A DNA stretch of 64,000 bases from positions 94,610,988-94,674,987 of the forward strand of contig OY294045.1 in the NCBI GenBank assembly GCA_958510825.1. Direction: 5' to 3'. The DNA comes from Brachypterus glaber (lineage: Eukaryota; Arthropoda; Insecta; Coleoptera; Kateretidae). The number at the start of each line of letters is the position of its first letter. Position 1 is the stretch's first letter. This document shows, piece by piece, positions 31,946 through 42,596 of the stretch. Under the pieces are notes generated by a model. The model was not told where the DNA came from. It ran no database searches and saw only the letters and a list, made by a program, of their open reading frames with translations. The position numbers and the translations under genes were made by a program.

Positions 31946-33112
31946 ACAGACTTAATGTTCTAGATTGAATTATTGTTGTTTGCTAATAAGATTTGACAGA
32001 ATTTTAATCGGTTGAAGTCAATTGATTTGGATTAAAATTTGAATTTAAAAACGATTTTATGTGGCTATTAAAAAATTCAAATATATTAAGGGTTGATGAT
32101 GGTGTTTTGGAGGTACTAAAAGGGCGGTTTAAAATTAATTAATACACTTGTTATAATTAATTAATACTAGTGAATATATAAACTACTTATTCCTAAACAG
32201 TTCTATAAGAAAATTTATTTGAATTATACGATTTTTATGTATATCTATTTCATCATTTACACTACTCTACACTTGCCGAGGCTATTTTAGTTGATTAACC
32301 GACTTCCAAAAAGGAGGAGGTTATCAATTCGACGTGTGACTTTGTTTTTTTATGTTTGTTCCCGCATAACTTTGGAACGACTAACGAAATTTGATAAAAC
32401 TTTTTGCAACTTAAAGAGGGCATTCATGAGGTGGTCCCGTTTTAATTTGACGCTCATATAATGCCCGGTAAACCGAATATTAAGATAAATCTAACCATTT
32501 TAACGCAATTTGACTTAAAAACGGCTTAATTTGGTTCTACTACCAACCAAATTTTTAGAGAAATATCGGATAACTCGGATAAGCCGGATAACTTGATTAA
32601 GAGGTCACTTAAATATTACGGCATACTGGATATCTTTTAAATGCCGCTAAACTTGCTTCTCTGGACCTGTAATATTAAAAAACCAAGAGAAAATGATAAA
32701 TTTTGTGATTTTACCATAAGGCGTTATTTGATTATTACTTAACGCTTAATGTTTAACAAGATTTTCTTTAGTATTTCGTTTAAAATAAGGTTGGTTGGAC
32801 TCTTGGGCGCTGAAATAAAAATATTACTTTTATTTTTTAGAAATTTATGTATAAGGTAATGACGTCACAACGCACTAAGCCAAGAAAGAGGACTTAACAT
32901 ATCTTAATTTGTTTGTTTTTTATAGGCTTCAAAAAAAAATTAGATTTTTCGCATGTTTTCGACATATTTTTATAAAAGTTTTATATACTTAAATACTGAA
33001 AGTTTGGTTTAATTATAAAGTTATAAAAAAAATATTTTTGTTATACATAAAACACACTAAACAAACCAACGATTATTTATGTATTACATTTAAAACTAAA
33101 ACTAGATTTTAA
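31946..33112. repeat. Intergenic with an ACCGACTTCCAAAAAGGAGG repeat
   Basis: Around 32299 the sequence ACCGACTTCCAAAAAGGAGG, followed by ttatcaattcgacgtgtgac, is a motif I associate with common dispersed repeats in insect genomes. Its full extent, possibly to about 32860, cannot be set by eye. The rest is AT-rich and empty. Confidence 0.45.
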
Positions 33113-33480
33113 CAGTACCTACTTGCCCTGAAATGCCTTTTTTGGAAAATAATAATAGAATCACACCCTACCGCATTTATTATCAGTACTAAAAAATATT
33201 TTTGTCATACATAAAATACACTAAACAAGCCAACGTGATTTAAGTATTACATTTAAAACTACTTGCCCTGAAATACCTTTTTTGGAAAACTACTTGCCCT
33301 GAAATACCTTTTTTGGAAAATAATAATAGAATCACACCCTACTATTTAAAACTACTTGCCCTGAAATACCTTTTGTGGAAAACTCCTTGCCCTCAAATAC
33401 ATTTTTTGGAAAACTACTTGCCCTGAAAAACCTTTTTTGGAAAATAATAATAGAATCAAACCCTACGGCATTTATTATCA
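33113..33480. repeat. ACTACTTGCCCTGAAATACC minisatellite
   Basis: Six or more units of ACTACTTGCCCTGAAATACC TTTTTTGGAAAA, about 32-35 bp, alternate with a longer unit that also contains taataatagaatcacaccct. The longer unit carries the start of the LINE fragment that follows, so the array grew from LINE-adjacent sequence. Confidence 0.75.
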
Positions 33481-33662
33481 GTACGGTTCATAAAACAGTT
33501 CACTATCATGCTATGCCAATAGGATTTACAGAACTCTTATTAGACGTGTTACCAGCTGAAATAAAAGCTGCCAAATCTAAAGTTATATTCAAAAGTCTAT
33601 GCAAAAGATATATTCTGGATCTGCCACGAGGTACAATTTGTCAGCAGATTGACCTAAAATAG
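33481..33662 (+). pseudogene. LINE reverse transcriptase, extreme C-terminal fragment
   Basis: The frame (ELLLDVLPAEIKAAKSKVIF ... RYILDLPRGTICQQIDLK, then stop) resembles the C-terminus of the LINE at 53.6-55.7 kb (YNLLPENIKTA ... QFVNDQIDLKNI). It is 5'-truncated and lacks the RT domain. A fold-back hairpin starts directly at the stop codon. Confidence 0.7.
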
Positions 33663-33985
33663 TATATTAAAGTACTTCATAACATACGTTTTTAGCGCAA
33701 AACTACAAGTTTAGAAAACGAGCCGGTTGCAGCGAGTTTTCTAAAGTACTAGTGCTCTAAAAAAGTGTTATGAAACGAGTGCTTTATACAATTTTTTCTA
33801 TTTTGCTCTAAAATTTAAAAAATTTACATTTAAATTGATGACTGATTTAGGGATTTTTGTTTTGGGTTGGCATTACAGTTTACACTATGTTTAAAATTCT
33901 AAGAACAAATATTATTTTGATATATTTTACAGTCATCTCTTCTTTTTTCACTGCAATTAACCAGTCCACAATTTTAACACGGTTT
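33660..33985. repeat. Fold-back hairpin element with conserved flank (copy 2)
   Basis: It is the same unit as at 3552-3890: AGTATATTAAAGTACTTCAT, CGTTTTTAGCGC, apex cgagccggttgcagcgag, then the 190-bp flank (TAAATTGATGACTGATTTAG to CACAATTTTAACACGG). One arm has mutated (AGCGCAAAACTAC). Confidence 0.65.
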
Positions 33986-34611
33986 TGTTATTAAAAAAAA
34001 ACTTGCATTTGCCCATAATTACTTGTAATTGCATATAATTTACATATAATTACATGTAATCTTCTACAATATGTGATATTTGCAATATGTGATATTGCTC
34101 TTATATATTTTATATCCATTTTTATAATTTATAATTTATATTTTATAATTTTTATAATTTATAATTTTTATGTTCTCAAAAGTTATTAATAATAAATTTA
34201 TATTTTTACTTAGACATAAATAAAATAAAAAAAAGTTTTTTTTTGCCCGCTAACTAAAAATTGTTATTTTTAAGCTTTTTGAAAGAAGCTTTACCTTTCC
34301 TGTAATATTTATAAAGAAATATGACCTTTAGGTCACTTTTGGTCTTTAACTAACTGTTCTTTTTGACCAGATACAGTTATTATAATTATTTCATACAAAA
34401 TAAAAATTTCTTCCATAACATAACCTCAAAATATATGATTAATCTGTATTCATCCACTGAAATAAATTAAAAATACAAAATTTCAATTGTAAAATCAATT
34501 TCAATATTTATAATATTCATAGAACGGTTTAGAAGTATTAATATTTTCATTTGATTGGATAGTAATTTGTCATGGATAACTAGATAAGTAATAAGAAAGG
34601 TCATACCCACA
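33986..34611. other. Intergenic, no gene
   Basis: Low-complexity AT sequence with a short direct repeat (aatttataattttta) near 34130-34165. Nothing else is recognised. Confidence 0.4.
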
Positions 34612-35882
34612 TAAGGGTGGTTCTATGCAATCTAACAATTTTTTCAAAAGTTTTTGAAAATATTTTGAAAAAACAGATTATAGATAATTTTGAAAGTCAT
34701 AATCTCTTTTATAGTAATCAGTTCGGGTTTCGTGCAAAAAAATCAACAAAAGATGCTTTTATCAATCTACTCGATTTAATTACAGAAAAACAGGAACAAG
34801 GGGATTATGTCGGTGTGACCTTCTGTGACCTTTAAAAGGCCTTTGACTGCGTGCCACATCCTGAGCTCATAGAAAAATTAAAATTTTATAATTTTGACTC
34901 ACTAAGTGTGAGACTCATTGAATATCTCAGAGAAAGAAGACAATATACATTTGTGAATGGTGAAAAATCTGAAATAACATTTTTGAGCAGTGGCGTACCA
35001 CAAGGCTCTGTTCTAGGTCCGCTACTGTTCCTGATTTTTATCAACGATATAAAAAACGCGCTGCCATTCTAGGAATGTCTTCTTTTCGCTGATGATTCAA
35101 ATATTGTTTCGAGTAATAAAAGTTTATTACAAACTATTGAGCTTCTGGATGAGGGCCAGTCGAGGGCCTCGGATTGGTTTCTGGCAAACAGGCTTTCCTT
35201 AAATTTAAATAAGACTGTTAACATTTTCTTTACTCATAGGCCTTTAAATAATATTAAAAATGTTAAGTATCTTGGGCTATTTTTTGATCCCAATCTAAAT
35301 TGGAAAAAACAAACTGAGTCACTTGCTTCTTCTCTCTCAAAAACTATTTTTATATTTAGGTCCTTGGTCAAAATAGTTTCCTGGGATGTACTTAAGGTTG
35401 CCTATTTTGCTCTGTTTGAGTCGAGACTGACTTATGGTGTGCTAGTCTGGGGTCACGCGTCGGGCGTGGACAGATTGTTTGGGCTGCATAGAAAATTGAT
35501 TAGGATTATGACTAACTTAGGTTACCAGGATGATTGCCGTGATAAATTTGTTGCTTTAGGTATTATGACTTTCCCTTCTCTTTACATTTTTAATACATTA
35601 GTACATGTAAAACAAAATTTAGGTAAATATTCCCTACAGGCTGTTACAAACTTTAATACACGTTCAAACAATATCAGGTTACCTAAGTTTAGTTTGGAAA
35701 GCAGTAAATTCTGCACAAATTATCATGGTCCTGTCTTTTTCAATAATCTGCCAGTCCAGATAAGAAATCTACCTCTAATTAAATTCAAACAGATCTTAAA
35801 GTCCTATTTTCTAAAAAAGGCCTTTTACAGTACGGAGGAATATATGAAAAGTAATTTAGAGCGTGATATTTTAATTGTGTGA
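34612..35882 (+). pseudogene. 5'-truncated LINE reverse transcriptase with two stops
   Basis: This is a non-LTR reverse transcriptase, jockey/CR1-like. Visible motifs in order: FSKVFENILKKQI, NQFGFRAKKSTKDAF, the catalytic-A region VTFCDL*KAFDCVP with a stop in place of the usual residue, SSGVPQGSVLGPLLFLIFIN, a second stop before LLFADDSNIV (catalytic FADD retained), NVKYLGLFFDPNLNW, and the thumb/C-terminal region FALFESRLTYGVLVWGHAS to the end. All parts stay in a single frame, so the only visible lesions are TAA near 34832 and TAG at 35070. The endonuclease is missing through 5' truncation. An ATAA tail follows about 75 bp after the stop. Confidence 0.85.
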
Positions 35883-36000
35883 CTTTAATTGTCTGCTATA
35901 TTATTGTACTTTTATATATATTTTTTGTAATTTACTATGAAATGACGAGTGTAAACTTTTGTATCACAATAAATAAATAAATAAATAAATAAACTAAAAA
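35883..36000 (+). repeat. LINE 3' UTR and (ATAA)n tail
   Basis: A short 3' UTR leads into aataaataaataaataaataaa, a microsatellite-type 3' terminus typical of target-primed reverse transcription of such LINEs. Confidence 0.75.
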
Positions 36001-36088
36001 GAAATACTTTTTGCAATTTAAAATAAGTATATTTTAATAATTTATTATAATTAGTAACAATCGAATAAAAAATATTGTATAATATACG

Positions 36089-36202
36089 GGCAAAAGGTTA
36101 AATTTCGATTTCGTAGGTTTATTACCCTCGGGCCGGCCCGATCGGCCGGCCCTCGGCTTCTAAAAACCTACTCAATCGAAAAACTTAACTTTTTGCCCTT
36201 GT
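36089..36202. repeat. GC-apex hairpin (GGGCAAAAGGTTAAATTTCG)
   Basis: The left arm GGGCAAAAGGTTAAATTTCGAT..CGTAGGTTT and the right inverted arm AAACCTACTCAATCGAAAAACTTAACTTTTTGCCC surround a very GC-rich apex (ctcgggccggcccgatcgg). No ORF is present. It shares the design of the other hairpins listed but not their sequence. Confidence 0.7.
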
Positions 36203-36384
36203 ATTATAAATAACTATTTTGGCTTTCATTTAATGCTATTTTTTTCAAAGAAATCTATCTTTTCAAATAACGGAGATATAGCTTGTCAAGCACCTGGTGG
36301 GACACCCGGTATAGTTATTTTATTATTTTAATAAACATAAGTCTGACTCTTCTATAATACCGATATCAGTCTGTCTTGTTATAG

Positions 36385-36577
36385 AAACGCCTTCGTCTTT
36401 GACGTCTGGTCCTTTGTGCAACGTGTGCTGTCGACACATCTGCGATCGATTCCTGCTAAGGATCATGGACGCGTCTTACCACGAACAGTGCGTCCAATGT
36501 TACGCCTGTGGCGACCGTCTTCGTCACACTTGCTTCGTCAAAGACCACAAGTTGTACTGTCGACTAGACTACGAGAG
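36385..36577 (+). CDS. LMX1: LIM domain exon, LMX1-type LIM-homeobox gene
   Basis: This single internal exon encodes one complete LIM zinc-binding domain. The ligands follow the consensus exactly: CNVC, 17 residues, HEQC, VQC, YAC, 16 residues, YCRLD. The flanking residues (ICDRFLLRIMDASYHEQCVQ, FVKDHKLYCRLDYER) fit the first LIM domain of LMX1A/LMX1B-type transcription factors, which pattern nervous system and appendages. In Drosophila the relatives are CG4328 and CG32105. The acceptor is cttgttatag (AG at 36383-36384) and the donor is AG|GTGAGT at 36577/36578. Codon usage is GC-richer than the surroundings, as expected for a conserved exon. The second LIM domain and homeodomain were not found, so introns exceed what is visible here. 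Assignment to LMX1 rather than another LIM-homeobox class is by residue pattern only. Confidence 0.85.
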
Positions 36578-36768
36578 GTGAGTAAAGCTAGTTTTACACT
36601 ATGAGGTTTTGGCGATATGACCAGTTTAATCCATAAATACAAACTCTAGAAAATAAAGCAACCATCATTGCAATCAATGATTTTTAGTTATTGGGCATTA
36701 AACTTCGGTAAAATTTAACCGCGCCACTTTTTTTTGAGTTTAGTTTATATAATTATGTCCATTTATTA
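36578..36768 (+). other. Intron following the LIM exon
   Basis: Non-coding AT-rich sequence from the GTGAGT donor up to the MITE. Intron extent beyond is unknown, and later transposons may all lie within it. Confidence 0.5.
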
Positions 36769-37503
36769 TACAGCCTGTTCCAGAACTCGAGTACCGAAAT
36801 TTATGAGGTGATTCTACATCCAAAAATATGAAAAAAAGTTTCTATAAAGGTTGGTCCGGAAATGAGCCCTAAGGGAGCTACGGCCCTTCGAAGATGACGT
36901 ATTGAATGGGGAACAAAAAAAGCACCAATAAAATTTTAATGCTGCAGGGTGATTCTTCATTTAAAACTGAGCAAAAAAGTATTATACACCAAAACACCTA
37001 AATTTAATATTAAAGGAGTAATAGCCTTTTAAAAAGTAACGTTTTTGGTGGCACAAAATGTTACTTCCTCTTAATTGCATTTTTTTTTGATAACGGTTGC
37101 TCCTACAGTGTTACACTATATGATATTTTATATGTATTTTTACTCTAGAAATCTATATTTTTTACAACAAATCCAAAAAACATACACATAGAAAAGTTTG
37201 GGGCAAAAATGTTTTAAGCCTCATATATTTTGTCCGTCTGGGCACGCCTCTGGATAAATTAAAAAAATAAATTAACATAAACTTATTGCCCTTATTAATA
37301 CTAGTATACATGCAAAAGCTCGCCGCTCTAGCTTAAACGGTACCCGAGTTATTAATTAAAAACCTTATTTTTATTACAATTTTAAAGGGCCCTAGATCCC
37401 TTAGGGCTCATTTCCGGACCAACCTTTATAGGAACTTTTTTTATATTTTTGGATCTAGAATCACCTCTTAAATTTTGGCATGCCAGTTATGGATCACCCT
37501 GTA
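36769..37503. mobile_element. TACAGRGTGATCA MITE, 735 bp (copy 2)
   Basis: It is the same length as the copy at 6092 and collinear with it (GAGGTGATTCTACATCC, GGTCCGGAAATGAGCCCTAA, AACTTATTGCC). The left terminus has diverged (TACAGCCTGTTCCAG) while the right is canonical (GGATCACCCTGTA). Confidence 0.8.
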
Positions 37504-37886
37504 TATTATTGTCTAGCCGGCTTAAAGTCGGTCATAAAAACTTTAGCGTAAGCAGAAAAGGGAAGGTTCTATATCATCATCAATAGTTTGTTTGGGTCTT
37601 TAAGAGACAGGCGCAGCCTATGGCTCATTTATCTAAAAAAATATTTAATCTGAATTGAAAGTTGGGGCAGTGAGTCTATGCTCACTGATGCGAGTTGCAT
37701 CTGTCATAATTTGGGGGGAGTGAGTCTCTGCTCACTGATGCGAGTTGCATCTGTCATAATTTGGCGCTGTGGAGTGGGTGGGAGGGGGATGGGGAGGGAT
37801 GTGATAGGGAGAGGAGGGATGTGCGGGAGGAGTAAGACTATCTCACTGATGCTGGGAATGCATCTGTCCTGTATTAGTGGGTACCA

Positions 37887-38389
37887 TTACTGGTTGAGGA
37901 CGTTTTTGATCTTTTTGTGAGTGTTGTGTATTTCATGATCGTAGTCTAGAAAGTTTGAAATGAGGGGGTTTGGGTGATCTAAATTATCTTGTATAAAAGA
38001 CGTGCTGTAGCGGATGATTTCCGTTTTTAGGAGGGGCATTTCGAGATCTCTGTGTATCTGGTTGTTCCTCATGAACCAGGGGGCATCGAGGCATATTCTG
38101 AGTGCCTTGTTTTGGAAGGCCTGAAGTTTTGCTGAGAGCGCTTTGTTAAGGGTGATTTTATTCCAGGCTGGGGCTCCGTAAAGAAGTACCGGCTTTAGGG
38201 TTTGGTTGTAGAGAAGAAGTTTGTTTTTAATGGATAGGGGACTCTTTCTGCCTATTAAGGGGTAGAGTTTGGAGAGGCGGCAATTTGCTATTTGAAGGGT
38301 GTTTTTGACGTGCTGATCCCACGTCAAGTTTTTGGAGATTGTAATGCCGAGGTATTTGGCATGGTTTTCCCAGTTAATGGGTTGGCCAT
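37887..38389 (-). pseudogene. Jockey-type LINE ORF2, C-terminal segment
   Basis: This continues the RT reading frame after the insertion: QPINWENHAKYLGITISKNL then TWDQHVKNTLQIANCRLSKL, followed by the C-terminal thumb-like region (LKPVLLYGAPAWNKI, LQAFQNKALRICLDAPWFMR) and a stop. The KYLGI block and the YGAPAW block are characteristic of jockey-clade ORF2. The frame carries no stop, so inactivation came from the insertion and the 5' truncation rather than gradual decay. Confidence 0.85.
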
Positions 38390-39560
38390 TGTACCGTAAT
38401 TAATACGTTCACTGCCAACGGCTAGTTTTGACAGCGGAGCAATGGGTATGGGCAAGGGAAAAATAGAAAGAATTGATTAATGTTGTTAGGGGCGCCAGTT
38501 ACTTTAGCTTTTACTCCTTTAGGTAAGTAACAACCTAGTGTAAATACTTAAGCTTTTCAGTTTGAGAAAATATAACCCCTAAATAAAATAAGATAATTCA
38601 TTTGAGAAATTTATTATAAATAAACTTAATGAAAGCACATCAAGTAATGTATTAATATATCTAAAAAATATGTGTAATTATATTAAGATATAATTAAAGA
38701 AATCTTAATAAAAATTACTAAATTCAGAAATCATTCGACTTAAATGTATAAAGAAAACATGAAGTTCAGCAAGCACCAAGAAATGTATGTAAACAACAAT
38801 CATTTCTTGCAGTGTATAAAAGTCATGCTTAAATTAGAAATCATTTAATCAAAAGTATGATATTTAATAATAAATAAATGAGATTAAATGTTTTAAAAAA
38901 AATAAGTACCTAAAAATGAACAAAAGCCAGAAGGGCATATAGTATTAATCAATACTATATCAGATCTGATAAAGTTTACAGTTATAAAATATTGAAATAA
39001 AAGAATTTAAAAATATGAAATATTGCTTTCAAAAGTTTTCAGAATGAGTACTTAGCTGGTTTCTGCAAAATCCATGAGGTATGAATTCCATCGTCTCCAT
39101 CTGTGCAAGTCTCCCCTATGCTGATGAATTCATTTCTCAAATGAAAGAAAAAAAATATAGGCTGTCCCATCTACTTTGGAAAAATTATCTTCCAAGATAA
39201 AATGTACGATTGAAAATGTTGTCCGGGATTAAATATGCTTTTGAAAATTATGTCCAATATAAAATTGTCTGCTAGACGGTCATATAGAATTTATCTATGC
39301 CGAAAAATACAGAACCATGTTCCAACAGAACATCACTCCATGCGGAGAACTTGTATATCAAATATACCAAAATAAACTTCAACTTAAATTAATGTAATTC
39401 CATATTAATGGTATAGAAATGGTGAGTAATTAATGGTCTAGTGATTGTGCTTAATTAATGGTAATAATGGTGCTTTATGGTGCTTAATTAATGGTGCTAA
39501 AACAATAATTATATCTCAGAAATATTCTAAGAAACAGAAAAACTTAACTTACGTCTCATT

Positions 39561-39848
39561 CTAAGTCTTCGATGTCCATCGAAACGTTATGAATGCATAA
39601 TTGTAGAAAATATCAGTTATAATATCTTCCGCATTGTTTAAATATTCATTTTCACTAACTTTAAATAAAAATACATGAAGGATTACTTCGATGATTACAG
39701 AAAATAAACACTCGTCAAAATGAGACCACCATTGTACAGAGTTCATCAAGAAAGAGCGAAAATCGACCTTATCAACCGGTATGAACCCTTTAGGTAAATA
39801 AAATCCTATTTCTGAACTATTAGCGACATCTATGCAAGTCATTATCAA
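39561..39848 (-). CDS. Small ORF b of the TGTA...TACA element (copy 4)
   Basis: The 95-codon frame matches copies 1 and 2 with a few replacements (YLPKGFIP, DIITDIFYNYAF). Conserved flanking acceptor (tgtcgtttcag) and donor (AC|GTAAGT) signals in the same orientation suggest it is part of an exon. The product is unknown. Confidence 0.35.
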   Translation of the reverse strand: MIMTCIDVANSSEIGFYLPKGFIPVDKVDFRSFLMNSVQWWSHFDECLFSVIIEVILHVFLFKVSENEYLNNAEDIITDIFYNYAFITFRWTSKT

Positions 39849-40077
39849 CTACAGTTTTACCGTATAGGATTCCTAATAAAGGTAACTGAAACGACACCAA
39901 AAATAATAACTAATTAAAAGAATGTTTCCTAATAAATCTGTATTAGTGATATCTAACCTCAAAATATTACTCTAAGAAACAAATATAAACAATACTTATT
40001 GTTTATCAGCAAAACTAATAAAAATACGAACAGAATACTAAGTGTCCTGTGAACTAAGTATAAACAAAATACTGAAT

Positions 40078-40290
40078 CTAAGTGAGCAGTTCCAGCAAAC
40101 TATTTTCAACAAATTCTGGATTATCCCGAAGAAATAAACATATGAAATTTTCCAGGAGAAACAAGCTACAGATGAAAGCCAGTGAAATCCAACCCTCAAT
40201 AGACTCTGAAACATATAAAAACCAGGTAAGTCCATAGACAAATGCACTATAGAGAAATAAGTCATATGATTCTTTATTATTAAAAATCAT
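40078..40290 (-). CDS. Small ORF a of the TGTA...TACA element (copy 4)
   Basis: This 70-residue hydrophobic frame has one more codon than copy 1 (ENFICLFLRDN). On the opposite strand the spliced mini-ORF (from 40082 to 40225, intron of 98 bp, exon from 40324) is also intact, with the same phase. The extra codon preserves both frames, so it does not distinguish them. Confidence 0.3.
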   Translation of the reverse strand: MIFNNKESYDLFLYSAFVYGLTWFLYVSESIEGWISLAFICSLFLLENFICLFLRDNPEFVENSLLELLT

Positions 40291-40510
40291 ATTCTAATTA
40301 TGTTTTCTTTATGTTATTTTCAGGTAGAACTATGGAATAGAGACTTATATGGTTAGAATTCAGTTCCTGCTACAAAATAGTCCCAGATACAAAATAGTTC
40401 TGTACGTACGTAACTATTTATATACAAAATAAACATAAATTATAACGTAAGTAAACGAATAGTTTAATTAACCCTTGCTATATTACAAAGTGACGATTTA
40501 TGTCGTTACA

Positions 40511-42423
40511 CCATTTATCTGAATGGGTTGGGGTGGGCCTCTTCTAATCCTAGAGATTAGGATGCCTTTGGTTTTATTGGCGTTTACTTTGATTTTCCAT
40601 TTGGAGAACCATTTGATTAGGGCATCCATTTGGCGCTGGAGGGCGATATGGATGCGCTGGGGGTTTCTGGCTTTTGCTAGGATGCCGGTGTCATCGGCGA
40701 ACAGGGCTAGTTCAGCGCCCTGTGTTTTTGGAATATCTGCCGTAAAGAGGTTGTACAGAAGGGGGGATAGTGGGGAACCTTGTGGAACGCCAGCTCTGAT
40801 GCGGCGGGTGTTGGACTTACAGTCGCCTATTTTTATCTGAAAATCTCTGCCTTTGAGGAAGGAGGCTATGAGTTTGGTGATGCCTGGGGGGAGGCCGAGA
40901 AAGTGGAGTTTGGCTACAAGACCTTTGTGCCAAACCTTATCGAAGGCTTTTGCGATGTCCAGGAGGATCAGTCCCGCGGCTTCGCGCCTATTTAGTCCGT
41001 CCGTTACAGAGTCTACCAGGCGAGCTACCTGGTGGACTGTGGAGTGTCTGCTTCGGAAGCCGAATTGCTCATTTGGAAGGAGATTTAGTTCTTCAACTAG
41101 AGTTTGAAGTCTGGTTAGTATGACTTTCTCGGCTATTTTGCCTAGGGAGGAAAGGAGGCTTATGGGGCGGTAGCTTTCAGCAAAAGTTGGATTTTGTCCG
41201 GGTTTTTTGATTACTATTACGTCTGCGTTTTTCCAGGGCTTTGGAAAGTGGCGCAGTCTGAGCATTGCGTTAACAATGTTAACGATTTCCATAATGGTTT
41301 TCCGGGGGAGTATTTTAAGAATTTTATTTGGTATTTGGTCGGGACCGGGGGCTTTCCTTTTTGGGAGATTTTTGATGATGCGTTTGATTTCCTCGGGGGA
41401 TGTGGGGGTGATAATGTCGTTTTCGACTTGGTTAGTGACTCTATTATAGATGTGGTTTATGTCTCTTTCATGCATGAGTTGCTCGTAGTTCTCGTCGTCC
41501 GAGTCGGGCTCGGAGTCGGTCTCTGATTCGGAGTCGGAGTCGGGGGGGATTGGAGGGTTTGGTTGAAATTGTTTCCGCATTGCGTCAGCAAATGCTTCGG
41601 CTTTTTCGGGGGTGGAGTAGACGACTCCTCTTTCGCCGTGAATTGGGGGCATGCCTCGTTGGTGGTCGAGGGATAGGGTTTTGGCCATTCTCCAAAGTGA
41701 TCTATCCTGGGGGTTGAGTGTCTTTATTTTTCCCTCCCAGCGGGAATTTGCTAGTACGTTTAGTCGGTCTTTGACTTCCTGGGTAAGTCTGTTTGCTTCG
41801 CGTTTAATATGGGGGTCTTGGAGGGTGCGTGCACGACGAAGAAGTCGGTTTTTCTCTCTGATTAAGTCTTTGAGATCTCGGGGAAGGTCCTGTGGGTTTT
41901 GGATATCTACTTTTTTGATTAATTTGGCGCTGTCCATTGCGGATTTTATGGTATTGGTGAGGGTGGTTACTGCAATATCTAGTTCTTGGACGGAATTTAT
42001 TGAATTGATTTTGGTGTTGCTTTCTAGGAGTTCGGAAATATAGGAGAAGTTGTAAACGGTTTTTTTGGTGTGATTTGCGGTTGGTATGCCTCCTGCCGTG
42101 ATAATGATTGGAAGGTGGTCGGAGCTTAGTTCGTGTCTTAGTTCGATGTTAATGTTTAGTGTCGTGTTTTTATACAAAACGATGTCAAGGATATCAGGAA
42201 GGCCGTGGCCATAGTGGGTTGGGGAATCGGGTGCGGTAACCATTATATGGTTACGTTGTAATATTTCGTAAAGCCTACGGCCGTTGGCCGTAGTTGTTCT
42301 AGAGTGCCAAAGGGCGTGTTTGCAATTCAAGTCTCCGGCTAGGATTGTTGGATGATTGTCGTTAAAGTAGCCTTCGAAGTCGGCGGGTCTGACCTCCTTA
42401 TTTGGGGGTTTGTAGAGGGACAC
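40511..42423 (-). pseudogene. Jockey-type LINE ORF2: endonuclease end plus reverse transcriptase
   Basis: About 637 codons are open without a stop. N-terminal residues are the C-terminal half of an APE-type endonuclease: AGDLNCKHALWHSRTTTANG and the catalytic SSDHLPIII. An acidic linker (DSDSESETDSEPDSDDE) follows. RT motifs then appear in order: KRKAPGPDQIPN, SYRPISLLSSLGKIAEKVI, NEQFGFRSRHSTVHQ, LILLDIAKAFDKVWHKGL, RAGVPQGSPLSPLLYNLF, and ALFADDTGILA with the catalytic FADD intact. The start of the endonuclease is missing, and a TAG precedes the open frame at 42451-42453. The element was young when disrupted. Confidence 0.9.
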
Positions 42424-42453
42424 GATCCTGAATTTGGAATTGTCGAGGTTCTA

Positions 42454-42596
42454 TATAAAGTCAAGAGATTGTTAAATGAGATACAGTATATCCCCCACTC
42501 CCCGTACATTCCTAGCCCCACTACGATCGGTCGAAACTTAGTGGTCATTTTAAGTTTTTAAAGTTTGTAAATTTTCTCGTCTCAGAAATAGTCATT
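42454..42596. other. Short segment upstream of the LINE remnant
   Basis: Non-coding in the LINE frame. It may be decayed upstream LINE sequence or target DNA. Confidence 0.3.

Larger units (their letters stand above)
38390..40510 (+). mobile_element. TGTA...TACA 2.1-kb element, copy 4 (in the LINE)
   Basis: This full-length copy (2121 bp) has the clearest boundaries. It is flanked by CCAT at 38386-38389 and 40511-40514; a 5-bp reading, CCATT, is equally possible because the element starts with T. Interrupting a reading frame makes the edges unambiguous to within one base. The termini are TGTACCGTAATTAATACG and CGATTTATGTCGTTACA. It lacks any recognisable transposase, integrase or RT, and is probably mobilised in trans. 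Confidence 0.9.
37550..42450 (-). mobile_element. Jockey-type LINE, split by a 2.1-kb insertion
   Basis: This is a minus-strand non-LTR retrotransposon, 5'-truncated within its endonuclease, with RT and C-terminal region retained. The coding part is interrupted at 38390-40510 by the TGTA...TACA element. Removing that element and one CCAT(T) restores the reading frame across the junction. The 3' UTR has a duplicated block (tgagtctctgctcactgatgcgagttgcat) and extends to about 37550, where it nears the 735-bp MITE. Confidence 0.85.

Noticed and set aside
40523..42043. Several plus-strand frames of 70-130 codons
   Set aside because: They lie antisense to the intact jockey-type RT reading frame and are shadows of it.
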